Origin: an uncultured Litoreibacter sp. | GTDB lineage: Bacteria > Pseudomonadota > Alphaproteobacteria > Rhodobacterales > Rhodobacteraceae | DNA: 64,000 nucleotides | Direction of reading: 5' to 3' | Assembly: GCA_947494435.1 (NCBI GenBank) | Contig: CANLUY010000001.1 | Coordinates: 982,001-1,046,000 of the forward strand | Part shown: positions 1 to 8,980 of the stretch, one piece after another | Layout: each line of letters starts with the position of its first letter | How positions within the stretch are numbered: position 1 is the stretch's first letter | Position numbers and translations under genes: made by a program | The notes under the pieces: model-generated | Databases searched by the model: none | Told to the model about the DNA's origin: nothing | Seen by the model: only the letters and a program-made list of their open reading frames with translations

Positions 1-16
1 TTATAAGGGCAGCTTG

Positions 17-862
17 TCATATCTCGTCAGTTCCTTGCGTCTTCACGGGCTTCGCGTCCTCGCCCATCTCGGTCGTCTTCAGCGCATCGGCCAATCTTGC
101 TGTCGCGCTTCCCGGCCTCAATGGTTTGGGTTGGCTGGTATCAGGTGCCCAGCCTGTCAGATAGAGCAGTTCGAAGGTTGCGACCACCCGATCTGCCTCA
201 GTGGGATAAAGTGTCGCCATTTTGGCGAAGAGCTTTCGGGACGGAATACGCTTATCGCGCGCCGCCATCGCGTTGCTTTCCCCCATTGCACGCAGGTCAT
301 GCATCAAGCGCGTGACCGATGCATAGCTAACGGTGCGAGGGTCAGCATCAGCGACGGGCAGGGCAAAACCGGACCTTTGCAGCAAGGCACCCGCATCGCG
401 GATATCGACCATTGGATTGACCCGGGGAGACAACCCACCTGTTATCGCAACTTCCGCTTCGGCCAAAGCCGCGCGCAACTCATTGAGGGTCTGCCCCCCG
501 AACATTGCGACCAGCAATAGACCATCAGGCCGGAGCGCACGTTGGCACTGCACAAGCTGCCCAATAGGGTCATTGGACTGATGCAGACACATGGCGTGGA
601 TGACCAAGTCAAAGCTTTGCAGGTCCAGCGGTAGGAGATCGTCATCACAGATCACGGTCGCCTCGGGGAACTCGGAAACCCAGAATGTCGGAAACCCAGT
701 GACAATCGCGATGTCGGTAAACGACCTGTTAATGTCTTTCAGTCTTTCCTTAAGCTCAAACGCGGCTTCTTCGTGCAAAAACAGCGCCGCACCTTGCCGT
801 TCGGCACGCGTACGACGCGCCAGAAGCGCGGTGCGGTCGAATAAGGCGGGCTGAGAGGACAT
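17..862 (-). CDS. NDUFAF5-like SAM-dependent methyltransferase-fold protein
   Basis: This 281-residue protein resembles the class I methyltransferase-fold family that includes BioC and mitochondrial NDUFAF5, the complex I assembly factor. The opening FDRTALLARRTRA and the stretch LVIHAMCLHQSNDPIGQLVQ followed by LRPDGLLL are typical of alphaproteobacterial NDUFAF5 homologues. The usual SAM-binding GxGxG loop is not visible where expected (around residues 50-60 the sequence reads IAIVTGFPTFW), so cofactor use is uncertain. It starts at ATG 862, divergent from comF with only about 50 bases between them, so the two promoters must be compact. Family call is fairly sure; the reaction is not. Confidence 0.8.
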   Translation of the reverse strand: MSSQPALFDRTALLARRTRAERQGAALFLHEEAAFELKERLKDINRSFTDIAIVTGFPTFWVSEFPEATVICDDDLLPLDLQSFDLVIHAMCLHQSNDPIGQLVQCQRALRPDGLLLVAMFGGQTLNELRAALAEAEVAITGGLSPRVNPMVDIRDAGALLQRSGFALPVADADPRTVSYASVTRLMHDLRAMGESNAMAARDKRIPSRKLFAKMATLYPTEADRVVATFELLYLTGWAPDTSQPKPLRPGSATARLADALKTTEMGEDAKPVKTQGTDEI

Positions 863-914
863 GGCGAAGCTCTGTGTTGGGACCTGCGCCGCTACTTAGA
901 GGGGATCGCCAAGA

Positions 915-1628
915 ATGCAAACTTTGATGCGGATGATTTACCCATCACAATGCCTCACATGTGCGGAATTGGTTGTTGACGACTTCGCACTTTGTGGCAC
1001 CTGCTGGCGCGATACTTCTTTTATCAAAGGGCTCACCTGCAAAAGCTGTGGCGTGCCTCTGCCGGGCGACGATGATGGAACGCTGGTGCAATGTGATGAT
1101 TGCCTCCGCGTGGCACGGCCTTGGACGCGAGGGGCATCCGCAGTGATGTACCGGGGCAATGGGCGGAAGGTCGCATTGGCATTAAAGCATGGGGACCGGA
1201 CCGATCTGGCAAAACCGGCTGCGCGTTGGATGGTGGATGTGATGCCAGAGCAGACTGCGAACACTATTGTTGTTCCAATACCGCTTCATTGGCTTCGCTT
1301 CTTGAAGCGGCGCTATAACCAAGCTGCTTTGCTGGCAAAAGAAGTCACCAAATTAACGGGGCTGGATTACGTCCCTGATGCGCTGCTGCGGACGAGATCA
1401 ACCAAGCCATTGGACGGTCATACACGCGACGCACGATTTGCTGCGTTGGAGAATGCGATCTGTCCAAACCCCAAGCGCTTCTCATCGCTGAACAACCGGC
1501 CTGTCTTGCTGATTGATGACGTCATGACTTCAGGTGCGACTTTGGCCGCCGCGACAGAGGCATGCTTGGCGGCGGGTGCTGATCACGTTGACGTGCTCAC
1601 GCTGGCGCGCGTTGCGAAGGACGCCTAA
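915..1628 (+). CDS. comF: ComF family phosphoribosyltransferase-like protein
   Basis: A 237-residue ComF-type protein. An N-terminal zinc-ribbon-like part carries cysteine pairs at C13/C16, C27/C30 and C42/C45 plus a later CDDC. The C-terminal half is a type I phosphoribosyltransferase fold with the PRPP-binding motif VLLIDDVMTSGAT near residues 197-210. ComF proteins are linked to DNA uptake in transformable bacteria, but the family is also widespread in species without shown competence, so the role here is open. Start is ATG 915; a second in-frame ATG lies 12 bases later. It is followed 36 bases on by the glutaredoxin gene and probably shares its transcript. Confidence 0.85.
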   Translation: MQTLMRMIYPSQCLTCAELVVDDFALCGTCWRDTSFIKGLTCKSCGVPLPGDDDGTLVQCDDCLRVARPWTRGASAVMYRGNGRKVALALKHGDRTDLAKPAARWMVDVMPEQTANTIVVPIPLHWLRFLKRRYNQAALLAKEVTKLTGLDYVPDALLRTRSTKPLDGHTRDARFAALENAICPNPKRFSSLNNRPVLLIDDVMTSGATLAAATEACLAAGADHVDVLTLARVAKDA

Positions 1629-1664
1629 TTCCCTATAGTTGCGCCAATCTAGAAGGAATGCTCC

Positions 1665-1919
1665 ATGGCCAAGATCGAAATCTACACCTCCCAGCTTTGC
1701 GGCTTTTGCCATGCGGCGAAGCGATTGCTGAACTCGAAAGGTGTCGCGTTTGATGAGACCGATGTGGGCCGCAATCCGGCTGAGAAAGCGACGATGATCC
1801 AGCGTGCCAATGGTGGGCGCACTGTTCCGCAGATTTTTATCGACGATAAGCATATTGGCGGCTGTGATGACCTGTATGAGCTGGAGCGCGCTGGCAAACT
1901 TGATCCAATGCTAGCCTAA
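1665..1919 (+). CDS. grxC: glutaredoxin 3
   Basis: An 84-residue class I glutaredoxin, a cytoplasmic glutathione-dependent thiol-disulfide oxidoreductase. The active-site motif is C12-G-F-C15, a variant of the more usual CPYC, so it keeps both cysteines for dithiol chemistry. The cis-proline segment TVPQIFID and the glutathione-binding GGCDDLYELE follow in the normal order, and the length is standard for GrxC. It sits between comF and a nitrilase-family gene that begins 3 bases after its stop, which suggests co-transcription. The AGAAGGA sequence before ATG 1665 is a good ribosome binding site. Confidence 0.93.
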   Translation: MAKIEIYTSQLCGFCHAAKRLLNSKGVAFDETDVGRNPAEKATMIQRANGGRTVPQIFIDDKHIGGCDDLYELERAGKLDPMLA

Positions 1920-1922
1920 GCC

Positions 1923-2765
1923 ATGCGGATTGGTCTGGTTCAACTCAATGGATCAGATGATCCGACCGTCAACTTGGATGAGCTGCGTCGCCTGATCGGC
2001 GCGGCGGTCGCGGATGGTGCAGAATTCGTGCTGACACCGGAAGTGTCCAATTGCCTGTCACAATCCCGCAAGCATCAAAACGACGTCCTGCAGCTGGAAG
2101 AGGATGATCCAACCCTTGCTGGCCTTCGTGAAACAGCTAAAGAGCACGCGATTTGGTTGCTGATCGGGTCGTTGGGCCTGAAGACCAACGAGGATGATCC
2201 GCGCTTTGCCAATCGCAGTCTGCTTGTCTCACCTCAAGGCGACGTGGTCGCACGCTACGATAAGATACACATGTTCGACGTTGAGGTCTCACCAACAGAG
2301 ACATGGAAAGAATCGAACGGCTATAGGCCCGGCGAGGCAGCCGTTTTTGCCCAGACGCCTTTTGCCAAGATTGGCATGACGGTCTGTTACGACATTCGCT
2401 TCCCACATCTCTATCGCGATCTGGCGCAGGCAGGTGCTGAAATTATCACCGTCCCTGCGGCCTTCTCTCCCGTTACAGGTGCCGCGCATTGGGAGCCGCT
2501 TTTGAGGGCGCGCGCTATCGAGACAGGGTGTTTCGTAATAGCACCTGCGCAGACTGGGCAGCATGTCGGACGCACAACGCATGGGCATACGATGGTCGTG
2601 GCACCTTGGGGCGAGGTCCTTTTGGACATGGGCACTGAGCCCGGCTTTGCCTGCCTTGATATTGATCTTGGAGATGTCCGAAAAGCGCGACAGCGTGTCC
2701 CGTCGCTTTCGCATGACAGAAAATATTCCGCGCCTATACTGCGCGGCGATGACTCAGACACGTGA
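1923..2765 (+). CDS. carbon-nitrogen hydrolase (nitrilase superfamily, Nit2-like)
   Basis: A 280-residue single-domain nitrilase-superfamily amidohydrolase. The Glu-Lys-Cys catalytic triad is visible: E40 in FVLTPE, K114 in YDKIHMFD and C155 in MTVCYDIRFPHLYR. The closest named group is Nit1/Nit2-like omega-amidase or deaminated-glutathione amidase. Placement directly behind a glutaredoxin gene fits glutathione repair, but that is inference. The gene starts 3 bases after the grxC stop and its end overlaps the next gene, a MarR regulator, by 17 bases, so these genes look translationally linked. Confidence 0.88.
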   Translation: MRIGLVQLNGSDDPTVNLDELRRLIGAAVADGAEFVLTPEVSNCLSQSRKHQNDVLQLEEDDPTLAGLRETAKEHAIWLLIGSLGLKTNEDDPRFANRSLLVSPQGDVVARYDKIHMFDVEVSPTETWKESNGYRPGEAAVFAQTPFAKIGMTVCYDIRFPHLYRDLAQAGAEIITVPAAFSPVTGAAHWEPLLRARAIETGCFVIAPAQTGQHVGRTTHGHTMVVAPWGEVLLDMGTEPGFACLDIDLGDVRKARQRVPSLSHDRKYSAPILRGDDSDT

Positions 2766-3192
2766 TCCTCTAGCCACCGCTTTGTTCTCAGAGTTGCTGA
2801 TGGCCGACCAATTGGCGCGTAACCGTTTAGGCAAAGCGCTTCCGAAAGGGATGGAGCTTTCGCATTTCTCAGTACTCAACCACCTCGCTAATGTGAATGA
2901 ACCCCGCTCGCCCGCAAGATTGGCGGAAGTTTTTCATCTGACGCGTGGCGCCATGACAAACACATTGCACAAACTGGAATGGGCGGGACATATCCACGTC
3001 ACACCTGACTGGGATGATGCACGGCGAAAGCAAGTGGTCATAAGCCCGTCCGGACGGGCCGCCAGAGATGCGGCCATCGACGCGATCACGCCGCTTATCG
3101 CTGAAACGGTACAGGCCATTGGCTCTGAGAAGGTCAAAGCAACTTTGCCTGTTTTGAGGGAATTGCGACTAAGTCTAGGGCGGTCTGACTAG
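2749..3192 (+). CDS. MarR family transcriptional regulator
   Basis: A 147-residue winged-helix regulator of the MarR type. The central region, [26 protein letters not shown] then [17 protein letters not shown], is the helix-turn-helix core, and [15 protein letters not shown] is the characteristic beta-hairpin wing. I chose ATG 2749 ([11 protein letters not shown]) rather than an upstream start at 2563 that would place 62 non-homologous residues inside the nitrilase gene. It overlaps the nitrilase end by 17 bases and converges on ubiG, overlapping it by 4 bases. Ligand and targets cannot be read from the sequence; neighbours are possible targets. Confidence 0.85.
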   Translation: MTQTRDPLATALFSELLMADQLARNRLGKALPKGMELSHFSVLNHLANVNEPRSPARLAEVFHLTRGAMTNTLHKLEWAGHIHVTPDWDDARRKQVVISPSGRAARDAAIDAITPLIAETVQAIGSEKVKATLPVLRELRLSLGRSD

Positions 3193-3926
3193 GTTGGTTT
3201 CGTGCTCGATGTAACATAGTTGACGGACAGATCACGATCACTGAGTGACCAGCTCCATGAAATCGGATTGAATACAAAACCCGTTTTGTCGACCGGTGTC
3301 AGACCTGACTTCGTGATCAGGTCAAACAACTCGTCCGGCGTTATGAATTTGTTCCACTCATGCGTGCCCTTAGGGAGCCAGCGCATGATATGCTCCGCAC
3401 CAATGATTGCCATAAGATAGCTTTTGGCGTTGCGGTTGATTGTAGAGCATACCATCAGCCCCCCCGGCTTAAGCAACTGTCTACACGCGGTTAGGTAAGC
3501 CAACGGGTCGGCAACATGCTCAACCACTTCCATATTCAAAACGACATCAAATTGCTCACCCGCTGCAGCCATCGCTTCTGCGGTCGTGTGTCGGTAATCA
3601 ATCTCGAGCCCAGATTGCTCTGCATGTACTTGTGCGACAGGAATATTGCGTTCTGCCGCGTCAGCACCAACAACATCAGCACCGAGGCGCGCCATTGGTT
3701 CGGCAAGGAGGCCACCACCGCAGCCGATGTCCAAAATGCGCAACCCTTTGAAAGGATCACGAGTTTTGAGGTCTCGGTTAAATTCGGCTGCAATCTGAGT
3801 TGTGATGTAGTCCAAACGGCACGGGTTCAGCATGTGAAGCGGTTTGAATTTCCCGTTCACATCCCACCACTCAGCCGCCATCGCTTCAAATTTTGCGATT
3901 TCACCTGCATCTACGGTCGTATTCAT
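3189..3926 (-). CDS. ubiG: ubiquinone biosynthesis O-methyltransferase UbiG
   Basis: A 245-residue SAM-dependent O-methyltransferase that carries out both O-methylation steps of ubiquinone synthesis at the inner membrane. The N-terminus ([23 protein letters not shown]) and the SAM loop [19 protein letters not shown] are diagnostic for UbiG, followed by [14 protein letters not shown] and [15 protein letters not shown]. Length matches the family. It starts at ATG 3926, divergent from the peptidase gene across about 54 bases, and its 3' end overlaps the convergent marR gene by 4 bases. Confidence 0.95.
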   Translation of the reverse strand: MNTTVDAGEIAKFEAMAAEWWDVNGKFKPLHMLNPCRLDYITTQIAAEFNRDLKTRDPFKGLRILDIGCGGGLLAEPMARLGADVVGADAAERNIPVAQVHAEQSGLEIDYRHTTAEAMAAAGEQFDVVLNMEVVEHVADPLAYLTACRQLLKPGGLMVCSTINRNAKSYLMAIIGAEHIMRWLPKGTHEWNKFITPDELFDLITKSGLTPVDKTGFVFNPISWSWSLSDRDLSVNYVTSSTKPT

Positions 3927-3980
3927 CTTTCACCTCATTTCGGCATGGTTTCGCCGGTTCACCTGTATATATAGGTCGTT

Positions 3981-4961
3981 ATGGACAGAACCGCAGGACA
4001 AAACCGCGCAGCCGCGCATCTGTATCCGGGCATCGACCCGTTTGATCAGCGCATGATCGGTGTCGGCGATGGCCATCGTATTTATGTCGAGCAGTGCGGC
4101 AATCCAGACGGTATGCCGGTTGTGGTTTTGCATGGCGGGCCGGGCGGGGGATGTAGCCCTGCGATGAGGCGCTATTTTGATCCTGAGTTTTACCGCATTA
4201 TTCTGTTTGACCAGCGCGGCTGTGGAAGGTCCCAACCACACGCATCAGTTGAGAATAATACAACGTGGCATCTCGTGCGCGATATCGAGCTGATCCGCGA
4301 CGGGTTGGGGATTGATGAATGGGTTGTGTTTGGCGGCAGTTGGGGTGCGACGCTAGCTCTGATCTACGCGGAGACCTATCCAGACAATGTGAGCAACCTG
4401 ATTTTGCGTGGTGTCTTCCTGATGACACAACGGGAGCTTGATTGGTTCTATGGCGGCGGTGCAGGTCAGTTTTTCCCTGAGCGTTGGCATAATTTTGAAA
4501 CACTGATCCCAGAAGATGAACGCGATGATATGATTGGTGCATATGCGCGGCGTTTGTTCTCCGGCGATATGACCCAAGAAATTCGGTATGCACGGGCTTG
4601 GGCCGGATGGGAAAATGGCTTAGCTGCCATGAACGTTCAAAGCACCTCTGAAAGCGCAGCCGACTATGCACGGGCCTTCGCACGGCTCGAAAACCATTAC
4701 TTTGCCAACAAAGGCTGGTTGGATGAAGATGGCTGGATTTTGAAAAATCGCCATTTGATCGAGCATATTCCAGCTACAATCGTACAAGGTCGCTATGATA
4801 TGATTTGTCCACCACATTCAGCATTCGCGCTGTCAAAGGGGTGGAAAAAAGCGCAACTGAGAATGATACCGACGGCCGGACATGCCTTGTCGGAACCCGG
4901 CATAACTGCTGAATTAATTCGCACAACGAATGCACTCCGCGATCAAAACGTTCAAAAATGA
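3981..4961 (+). CDS. pip: proline iminopeptidase
   Basis: A 326-residue alpha/beta-hydrolase of peptidase family S33 that releases N-terminal proline from peptides in the cytoplasm. HGGPGGG (residues 51-57) forms the oxyanion-hole region, the nucleophile is S120 in GGSWGATLAL, and the catalytic Asp and His lie in VQGRYDMICPP and TAGHALSEPG. Length and the typical DQRGCGRS motif agree with Pip. It stands alone, divergent from ubiG. The peptide ABC importer begins about 110 bases downstream, which makes a peptide-use theme plausible but not proven. Confidence 0.93.
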   Translation: MDRTAGQNRAAAHLYPGIDPFDQRMIGVGDGHRIYVEQCGNPDGMPVVVLHGGPGGGCSPAMRRYFDPEFYRIILFDQRGCGRSQPHASVENNTTWHLVRDIELIRDGLGIDEWVVFGGSWGATLALIYAETYPDNVSNLILRGVFLMTQRELDWFYGGGAGQFFPERWHNFETLIPEDERDDMIGAYARRLFSGDMTQEIRYARAWAGWENGLAAMNVQSTSESAADYARAFARLENHYFANKGWLDEDGWILKNRHLIEHIPATIVQGRYDMICPPHSAFALSKGWKKAQLRMIPTAGHALSEPGITAELIRTTNALRDQNVQK

Positions 4962-5070
4962 GACTGGACTGCTAATTTTATGTCCAAAACCGCGCTTGTA
5001 AGGCTTTACAGGTGCCACTCAATTGCTACGCTGACCTAAGCTAGGGTTTTATGGGGATAATCTGGACAAC

Positions 5071-6069
5071 GTGTCAGGTCTACTTCGTATCATAGTGCAG
5101 CGTTTGCTGCTGGGTCTCGTGACCCTCTTCGTTGTATCAATCATCATCTTTGTTGCTGTTAATGCACTGCCAGGTGACTTCGCCCGCGAAATTCTTGGGC
5201 AAGGCGCTACCGAGGAATCTGTCGCCGCCATTCAAAAACAACTTGGCTTAGACCGCGATCCTCTGACCCGCTATCTGGACTGGTTGAGTGGCGCGATCAG
5301 ATTTGATTTCGGCATCCCGCTCAGCCAAGCCATGTTTGCTGGTAACTTCGGAAGCACCGCGATTGTAGATGTGAAAACCGTCGTGCAGCAGATTGAGCCA
5401 CGGCTTTACAACACGCTCTTCCTCGCTGGGCTCAGCGCTGCTATCGCGATCCCCCTGGCCGTCACACTTGGTGTTCTGACGGCCTTGTACCGCAATTCCG
5501 CCTTCGACAAGATCATGAATGTCAGCACACTTTCAGCGATCTCATCACCAGAGTTCTTTCTGGCTTATATCTTGATCCTGTTCCTCGCGGTGCTTAATCC
5601 GATCTTCCCATCCCTCTCCAACATCAATCCTGACCTGAGTTGGGGGGAGCTTGTCGAGCGCTCTATGCTGCCAGCGCTGACATTGACGCTTGCCGTGACC
5701 GCGCAAATGATGCGGATGACACGTGCTGCAATTATCAACCTTCTTGCCTCGCCCTATATCGAAATGGCACGGCTCAAAGGGCTAAGCCCCATGCGGGTGA
5801 TCATCAAACATGCCTTGCCTAACGCGCTTGCGCCGATCATCACAGTTATCGCGCTAAACCTAGCGTTCCTGATCACCGGTGTCGTGGTAGTTGAGACGGT
5901 CTTTGTATATCCTGGCATCGGACAGCTCTTCGTCGATAGCGTTAAGATCCGCGATATACCGGTGGTACAGGCTTGCTGCTTGCTGTTTGCCGCAGTCTAT
6001 ATCTTGCTTAACCTGACGGCTGACATCCTTTCGATTGTCTCCAACCCACGCTTGAGGCATCCGAAATGA
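5071..6069 (+). CDS. oligopeptide-type ABC transporter permease (DppB/OppB family)
   Basis: A 332-residue inner-membrane permease, first gene of a peptide-type importer operon. It has an N-terminal membrane segment (about residues 10-32), a periplasmic region and five further hydrophobic segments. The cytoplasmic EAA loop that contacts the ATPase is seen as MARLKGLSPMRVIIKHALPNALAP. The start is GTG 5071 (VSGLLRIIVQRLLLG); the nearby ATG at 5051 is out of frame. Its stop overlaps the next permease in an ATGA. Substrate class (oligopeptide, dipeptide or other) cannot be fixed from sequence alone. Confidence 0.9.
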   Translation: MSGLLRIIVQRLLLGLVTLFVVSIIIFVAVNALPGDFAREILGQGATEESVAAIQKQLGLDRDPLTRYLDWLSGAIRFDFGIPLSQAMFAGNFGSTAIVDVKTVVQQIEPRLYNTLFLAGLSAAIAIPLAVTLGVLTALYRNSAFDKIMNVSTLSAISSPEFFLAYILILFLAVLNPIFPSLSNINPDLSWGELVERSMLPALTLTLAVTAQMMRMTRAAIINLLASPYIEMARLKGLSPMRVIIKHALPNALAPIITVIALNLAFLITGVVVVETVFVYPGIGQLFVDSVKIRDIPVVQACCLLFAAVYILLNLTADILSIVSNPRLRHPK

Positions 6070-7262
6070 CGATCCTTTATGTCCTCATCGCCGCAATTTT
6101 GCTGATTGGCGTTGCCTTTGCATTTAGAAGTGTAGGCAAAGCAGCCACTGGCAATGCACCGTTCTTTCGCGACATGCCAACAGGTGTTGCTTATGGCTAC
6201 GTACTTGCCGCTACGCTTATCGTCTTGAGCATTTGGTACTTCTTCAAACCATTAGACATTGATGGCGTTCCGCAAGCGGGCGTTCTGTTTTTCCGCTGGG
6301 CTGTTATCGGCTTTGCGATTTTTGCGGCTGCTGCTTTTGTCTTCCGGCTGATCTTCCGGCATGTCGGCACAGAAGGATCCAAAAAGCTGTTTCGGTCTAT
6401 GCCACTGACAGCCGCCTTCGGCATCATGATCATTATCATCTATGCAATCTTTGCAGTTTTCGCTGGTTTCATTGCACCCTACGGACAGGAAGAAGTTCTT
6501 GGTGCTGCAAACGTCGTACCGGGCGGAAACCCAGCACTAGGCGGCAATCCCGATTATCCGCTAGGCACTGATCAAATTGGGCGGGATATCCTAAGCCGTC
6601 TGATTTTCGGCGCGCAAAACACTGTCGGCATCGCATTCGTCACAACCTGTCTTGCGTTTTTCATTGGCGGATCACTTGGATTCCTCGCAGCAACGCTAGG
6701 AGGTTGGCTCGACCAGCTATTGTCCCGCACAGTTGACGCATTGATGGCGATCCCAGCTTTGATCTTTGCGCTGCTGCTGATCACAATCGCAACTGCGTGG
6801 GCGGGGTCATCTTCATGGCTAGTGACGATCTATATGATTTTCATCATCGCGATAATCGATAGCACCCGGGTGTTCCGACTATCACGCGCCGTCGGGTTAA
6901 ATATCGTTGTTATGGACTACATCGAAGCCGCGAAGCTGCGTGGCGAAGGGTTGGGCTATCTCGTCTTCCGTGAGATGTTGCCAAACGCCTACGCGCCTCT
7001 GTTGGCCGAATTCGGGCTGAGGTTCTGTTTCGTTTTCCTGACGATCGCATCCCTGTCTTTCCTCGGCGTCGGCATTCAGCCCCCGCTGGCAGACTGGGGC
7101 ACAATGGTGCGCGATCTTTCACCGTTCATCAACTACGCGCAATTCGCGCCATACGCCGCCGCGACACCGTTGCTTGCAGCGGGCGCGATTGCACTGCTCA
7201 CGGTCGCCGTGAATTTCGTGGTGGACTGGATGCTACACAAATCCTCAGGGCTTAAAGAATGA
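6066..7262 (+). CDS. oligopeptide-type ABC transporter permease (DppC/OppC family)
   Basis: The 398-residue partner permease. The EAA loop reads YIEAAKLRGEGLGYLVFREMLPNAYAP, and LGTDQIGRDILSRLIFGAQ is the signature of DppC/OppC proteins. It is about 100 residues longer than typical DppC: the first 130 residues add roughly three hydrophobic segments before the canonical start of the family, giving extra membrane spans. Both its ends overlap neighbouring genes by ATGA, so translation of permease, permease and ATPase is coupled. Confidence 0.9.
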   Translation: MTILYVLIAAILLIGVAFAFRSVGKAATGNAPFFRDMPTGVAYGYVLAATLIVLSIWYFFKPLDIDGVPQAGVLFFRWAVIGFAIFAAAAFVFRLIFRHVGTEGSKKLFRSMPLTAAFGIMIIIIYAIFAVFAGFIAPYGQEEVLGAANVVPGGNPALGGNPDYPLGTDQIGRDILSRLIFGAQNTVGIAFVTTCLAFFIGGSLGFLAATLGGWLDQLLSRTVDALMAIPALIFALLLITIATAWAGSSSWLVTIYMIFIIAIIDSTRVFRLSRAVGLNIVVMDYIEAAKLRGEGLGYLVFREMLPNAYAPLLAEFGLRFCFVFLTIASLSFLGVGIQPPLADWGTMVRDLSPFINYAQFAPYAAATPLLAAGAIALLTVAVNFVVDWMLHKSSGLKE

Positions 7263-8905
7263 GCGATCAACTCCTCAAAATCCGTGGCCTGAAGATTGAA
7301 GGTCGATCAGATGAGACATGGAACCCGATCATTAACGGCGTCGATCTGGACCTGAACAAAGGTGAGGTCATTGGCCTGATCGGTGAATCCGGGGCCGGTA
7401 AATCCACCATTGGTCTGGCATCAATGGGCTTTACGCGGGACGGCGTTCGCATTTCTGAGGGCAGCGTGGTGTTCGATGGCGTCGATCTGGTCACCGCTTC
7501 CGCTGCAGACAAACGCGCACTCCTTGGAAGCCGCATTGCATATGTGGCCCAATCCGCTGCCGCGAGTTTCAATCCGGCCCACAAGCTGATCGATCAACAC
7601 ACAGAGGGTCCGACACAGCACAACGTCTCTTCCCGGTCAGAAAGTCAATCTGACGGGATCGAACTGTATCGCCGTCTTCGCCTGCCAAATCCAGAAGAAA
7701 TCGGGTTTCGCTACCCCCACCAAGTGTCAGGCGGACAGCTACAACGTGCGATGACCGCGATGGCTATGGCATGCCGTCCCGACTTGATTATCTTTGATGA
7801 ACCGACGACAGCGCTTGATGTCACGACACAGATCGAAGTCCTCGCCTCTATCCGAGATATTGTTGAGCAGTTTGACACAGCGGCGATCTACATCACGCAT
7901 GATCTCGCTGTCGTGGCGCAGATGGCCGACAAAATAAAAGTTTTGCTCAAGGGCGACGAAGTTGAAGAGGCAGACACGCGCACGATGTTGTCCGCACCAA
8001 CGCAGGAATACACGAAGTCCCTCTGGGCGGTTCGCAGTTTCGAGCGTCCCGCGAAACCGGCAGTTATATCTGGGTCAACACCGGTCGTCTCAGTCAAAAA
8101 CGTTACTGCAGCATACGGAACAGTAGACGTTCTCCATGATGTGAGCTTTGACATTCATGAAGGCCGGACTGTCGCAGTCGTGGGCGAATCCGGCTCTGGC
8201 AAATCGACCACAGCCCGGTGCATCACCGGACTTTTGCCACCGCGCATCGGCCACGTGGAATTTGACGGCCAACAATTGCCGCTGGATTACCGCAAGCGGG
8301 ACAAGATGCAGTTGCGCCAGGCGCAAATGATTTACCAGATGGCGGATACTGCTCTTAACCCGCGCAAGACCATTGGTGAAACGATCGGGCGTCCCGTTGA
8401 ATTCTATCTTGGGCTGAAAGGGCGGGAAAAACGCAAAAAAGTCGGCGCACTGCTCGAAGAGATCGAGCTTGAACCGACGCAGTATTACGACCGCCTTCCG
8501 TCTGAATTGTCCGGCGGTCAAAAGCAACGGATCGGCATCGCGCGCGCGCTTGCGGCTGAGCCCAAGTTCATCATCTGTGACGAGGTGACATCCGCCCTTG
8601 ATCAATTGGTGGCAGAAGGCATCTTGAAGTTGCTCGCCAAGCTGCAAGATCAGCTGGGCCTAAGCTATATGTTCATCACGCATGATCTGGCGACGGTAAA
8701 AGCAATTTCAGACGAAGTTGTTGTGATGAAAGACGGTGTGGTCGTTGAACAGGGCGAGAAAGCTGACATGTTCCAGCCACCGCACCATCCATATACAGAC
8801 CTATTGCTTAGCTCCGTGCCGGAGATGGACCCGGATTGGCTGGATAATTTACTCGAAGCGCGCGGAGTTGATAACATCGGCGACGCAGCTGTTGATAAGA
8901 TGTAA
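7259..8905 (+). CDS. ABC transporter ATP-binding protein with two fused nucleotide-binding domains (DppD-DppF-like)
   Basis: A 548-residue protein with two complete ABC ATPase domains in one chain. Domain 1 has Walker A GESGAGKST near residue 42, signature VSGGQLQRA and Walker B LIIFDEPTTALD. Domain 2 has Walker A GESGSGKST near residue 308, signature LSGGQKQRI and Walker B FIICDEVTSALD. This replaces the separate DppD and DppF subunits and should energise the two upstream permeases as one polypeptide. The gene starts at ATG 7259 overlapping the permease stop. The binding-protein gene follows after 75 bases that hold a small GC hairpin (8939-8952). Confidence 0.93.
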   Translation: MSDQLLKIRGLKIEGRSDETWNPIINGVDLDLNKGEVIGLIGESGAGKSTIGLASMGFTRDGVRISEGSVVFDGVDLVTASAADKRALLGSRIAYVAQSAAASFNPAHKLIDQHTEGPTQHNVSSRSESQSDGIELYRRLRLPNPEEIGFRYPHQVSGGQLQRAMTAMAMACRPDLIIFDEPTTALDVTTQIEVLASIRDIVEQFDTAAIYITHDLAVVAQMADKIKVLLKGDEVEEADTRTMLSAPTQEYTKSLWAVRSFERPAKPAVISGSTPVVSVKNVTAAYGTVDVLHDVSFDIHEGRTVAVVGESGSGKSTTARCITGLLPPRIGHVEFDGQQLPLDYRKRDKMQLRQAQMIYQMADTALNPRKTIGETIGRPVEFYLGLKGREKRKKVGALLEEIELEPTQYYDRLPSELSGGQKQRIGIARALAAEPKFIICDEVTSALDQLVAEGILKLLAKLQDQLGLSYMFITHDLATVKAISDEVVVMKDGVVVEQGEKADMFQPPHHPYTDLLLSSVPEMDPDWLDNLLEARGVDNIGDAAVDKM

Positions 8906-8980
8906 CACGAATCACTCACCAAAAGGGTGGCGAAAGACGACGGGGGACCGTCAAAACTTAACGAACTGGGAGAATACTAA

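Noticed and set aside
8906-8980. Hairpin 8939-8952 as a terminator before the substrate-binding gene
   Set aside because: The stem is only 5 bp with no T-run; more likely a minor mRNA structure within the operon.
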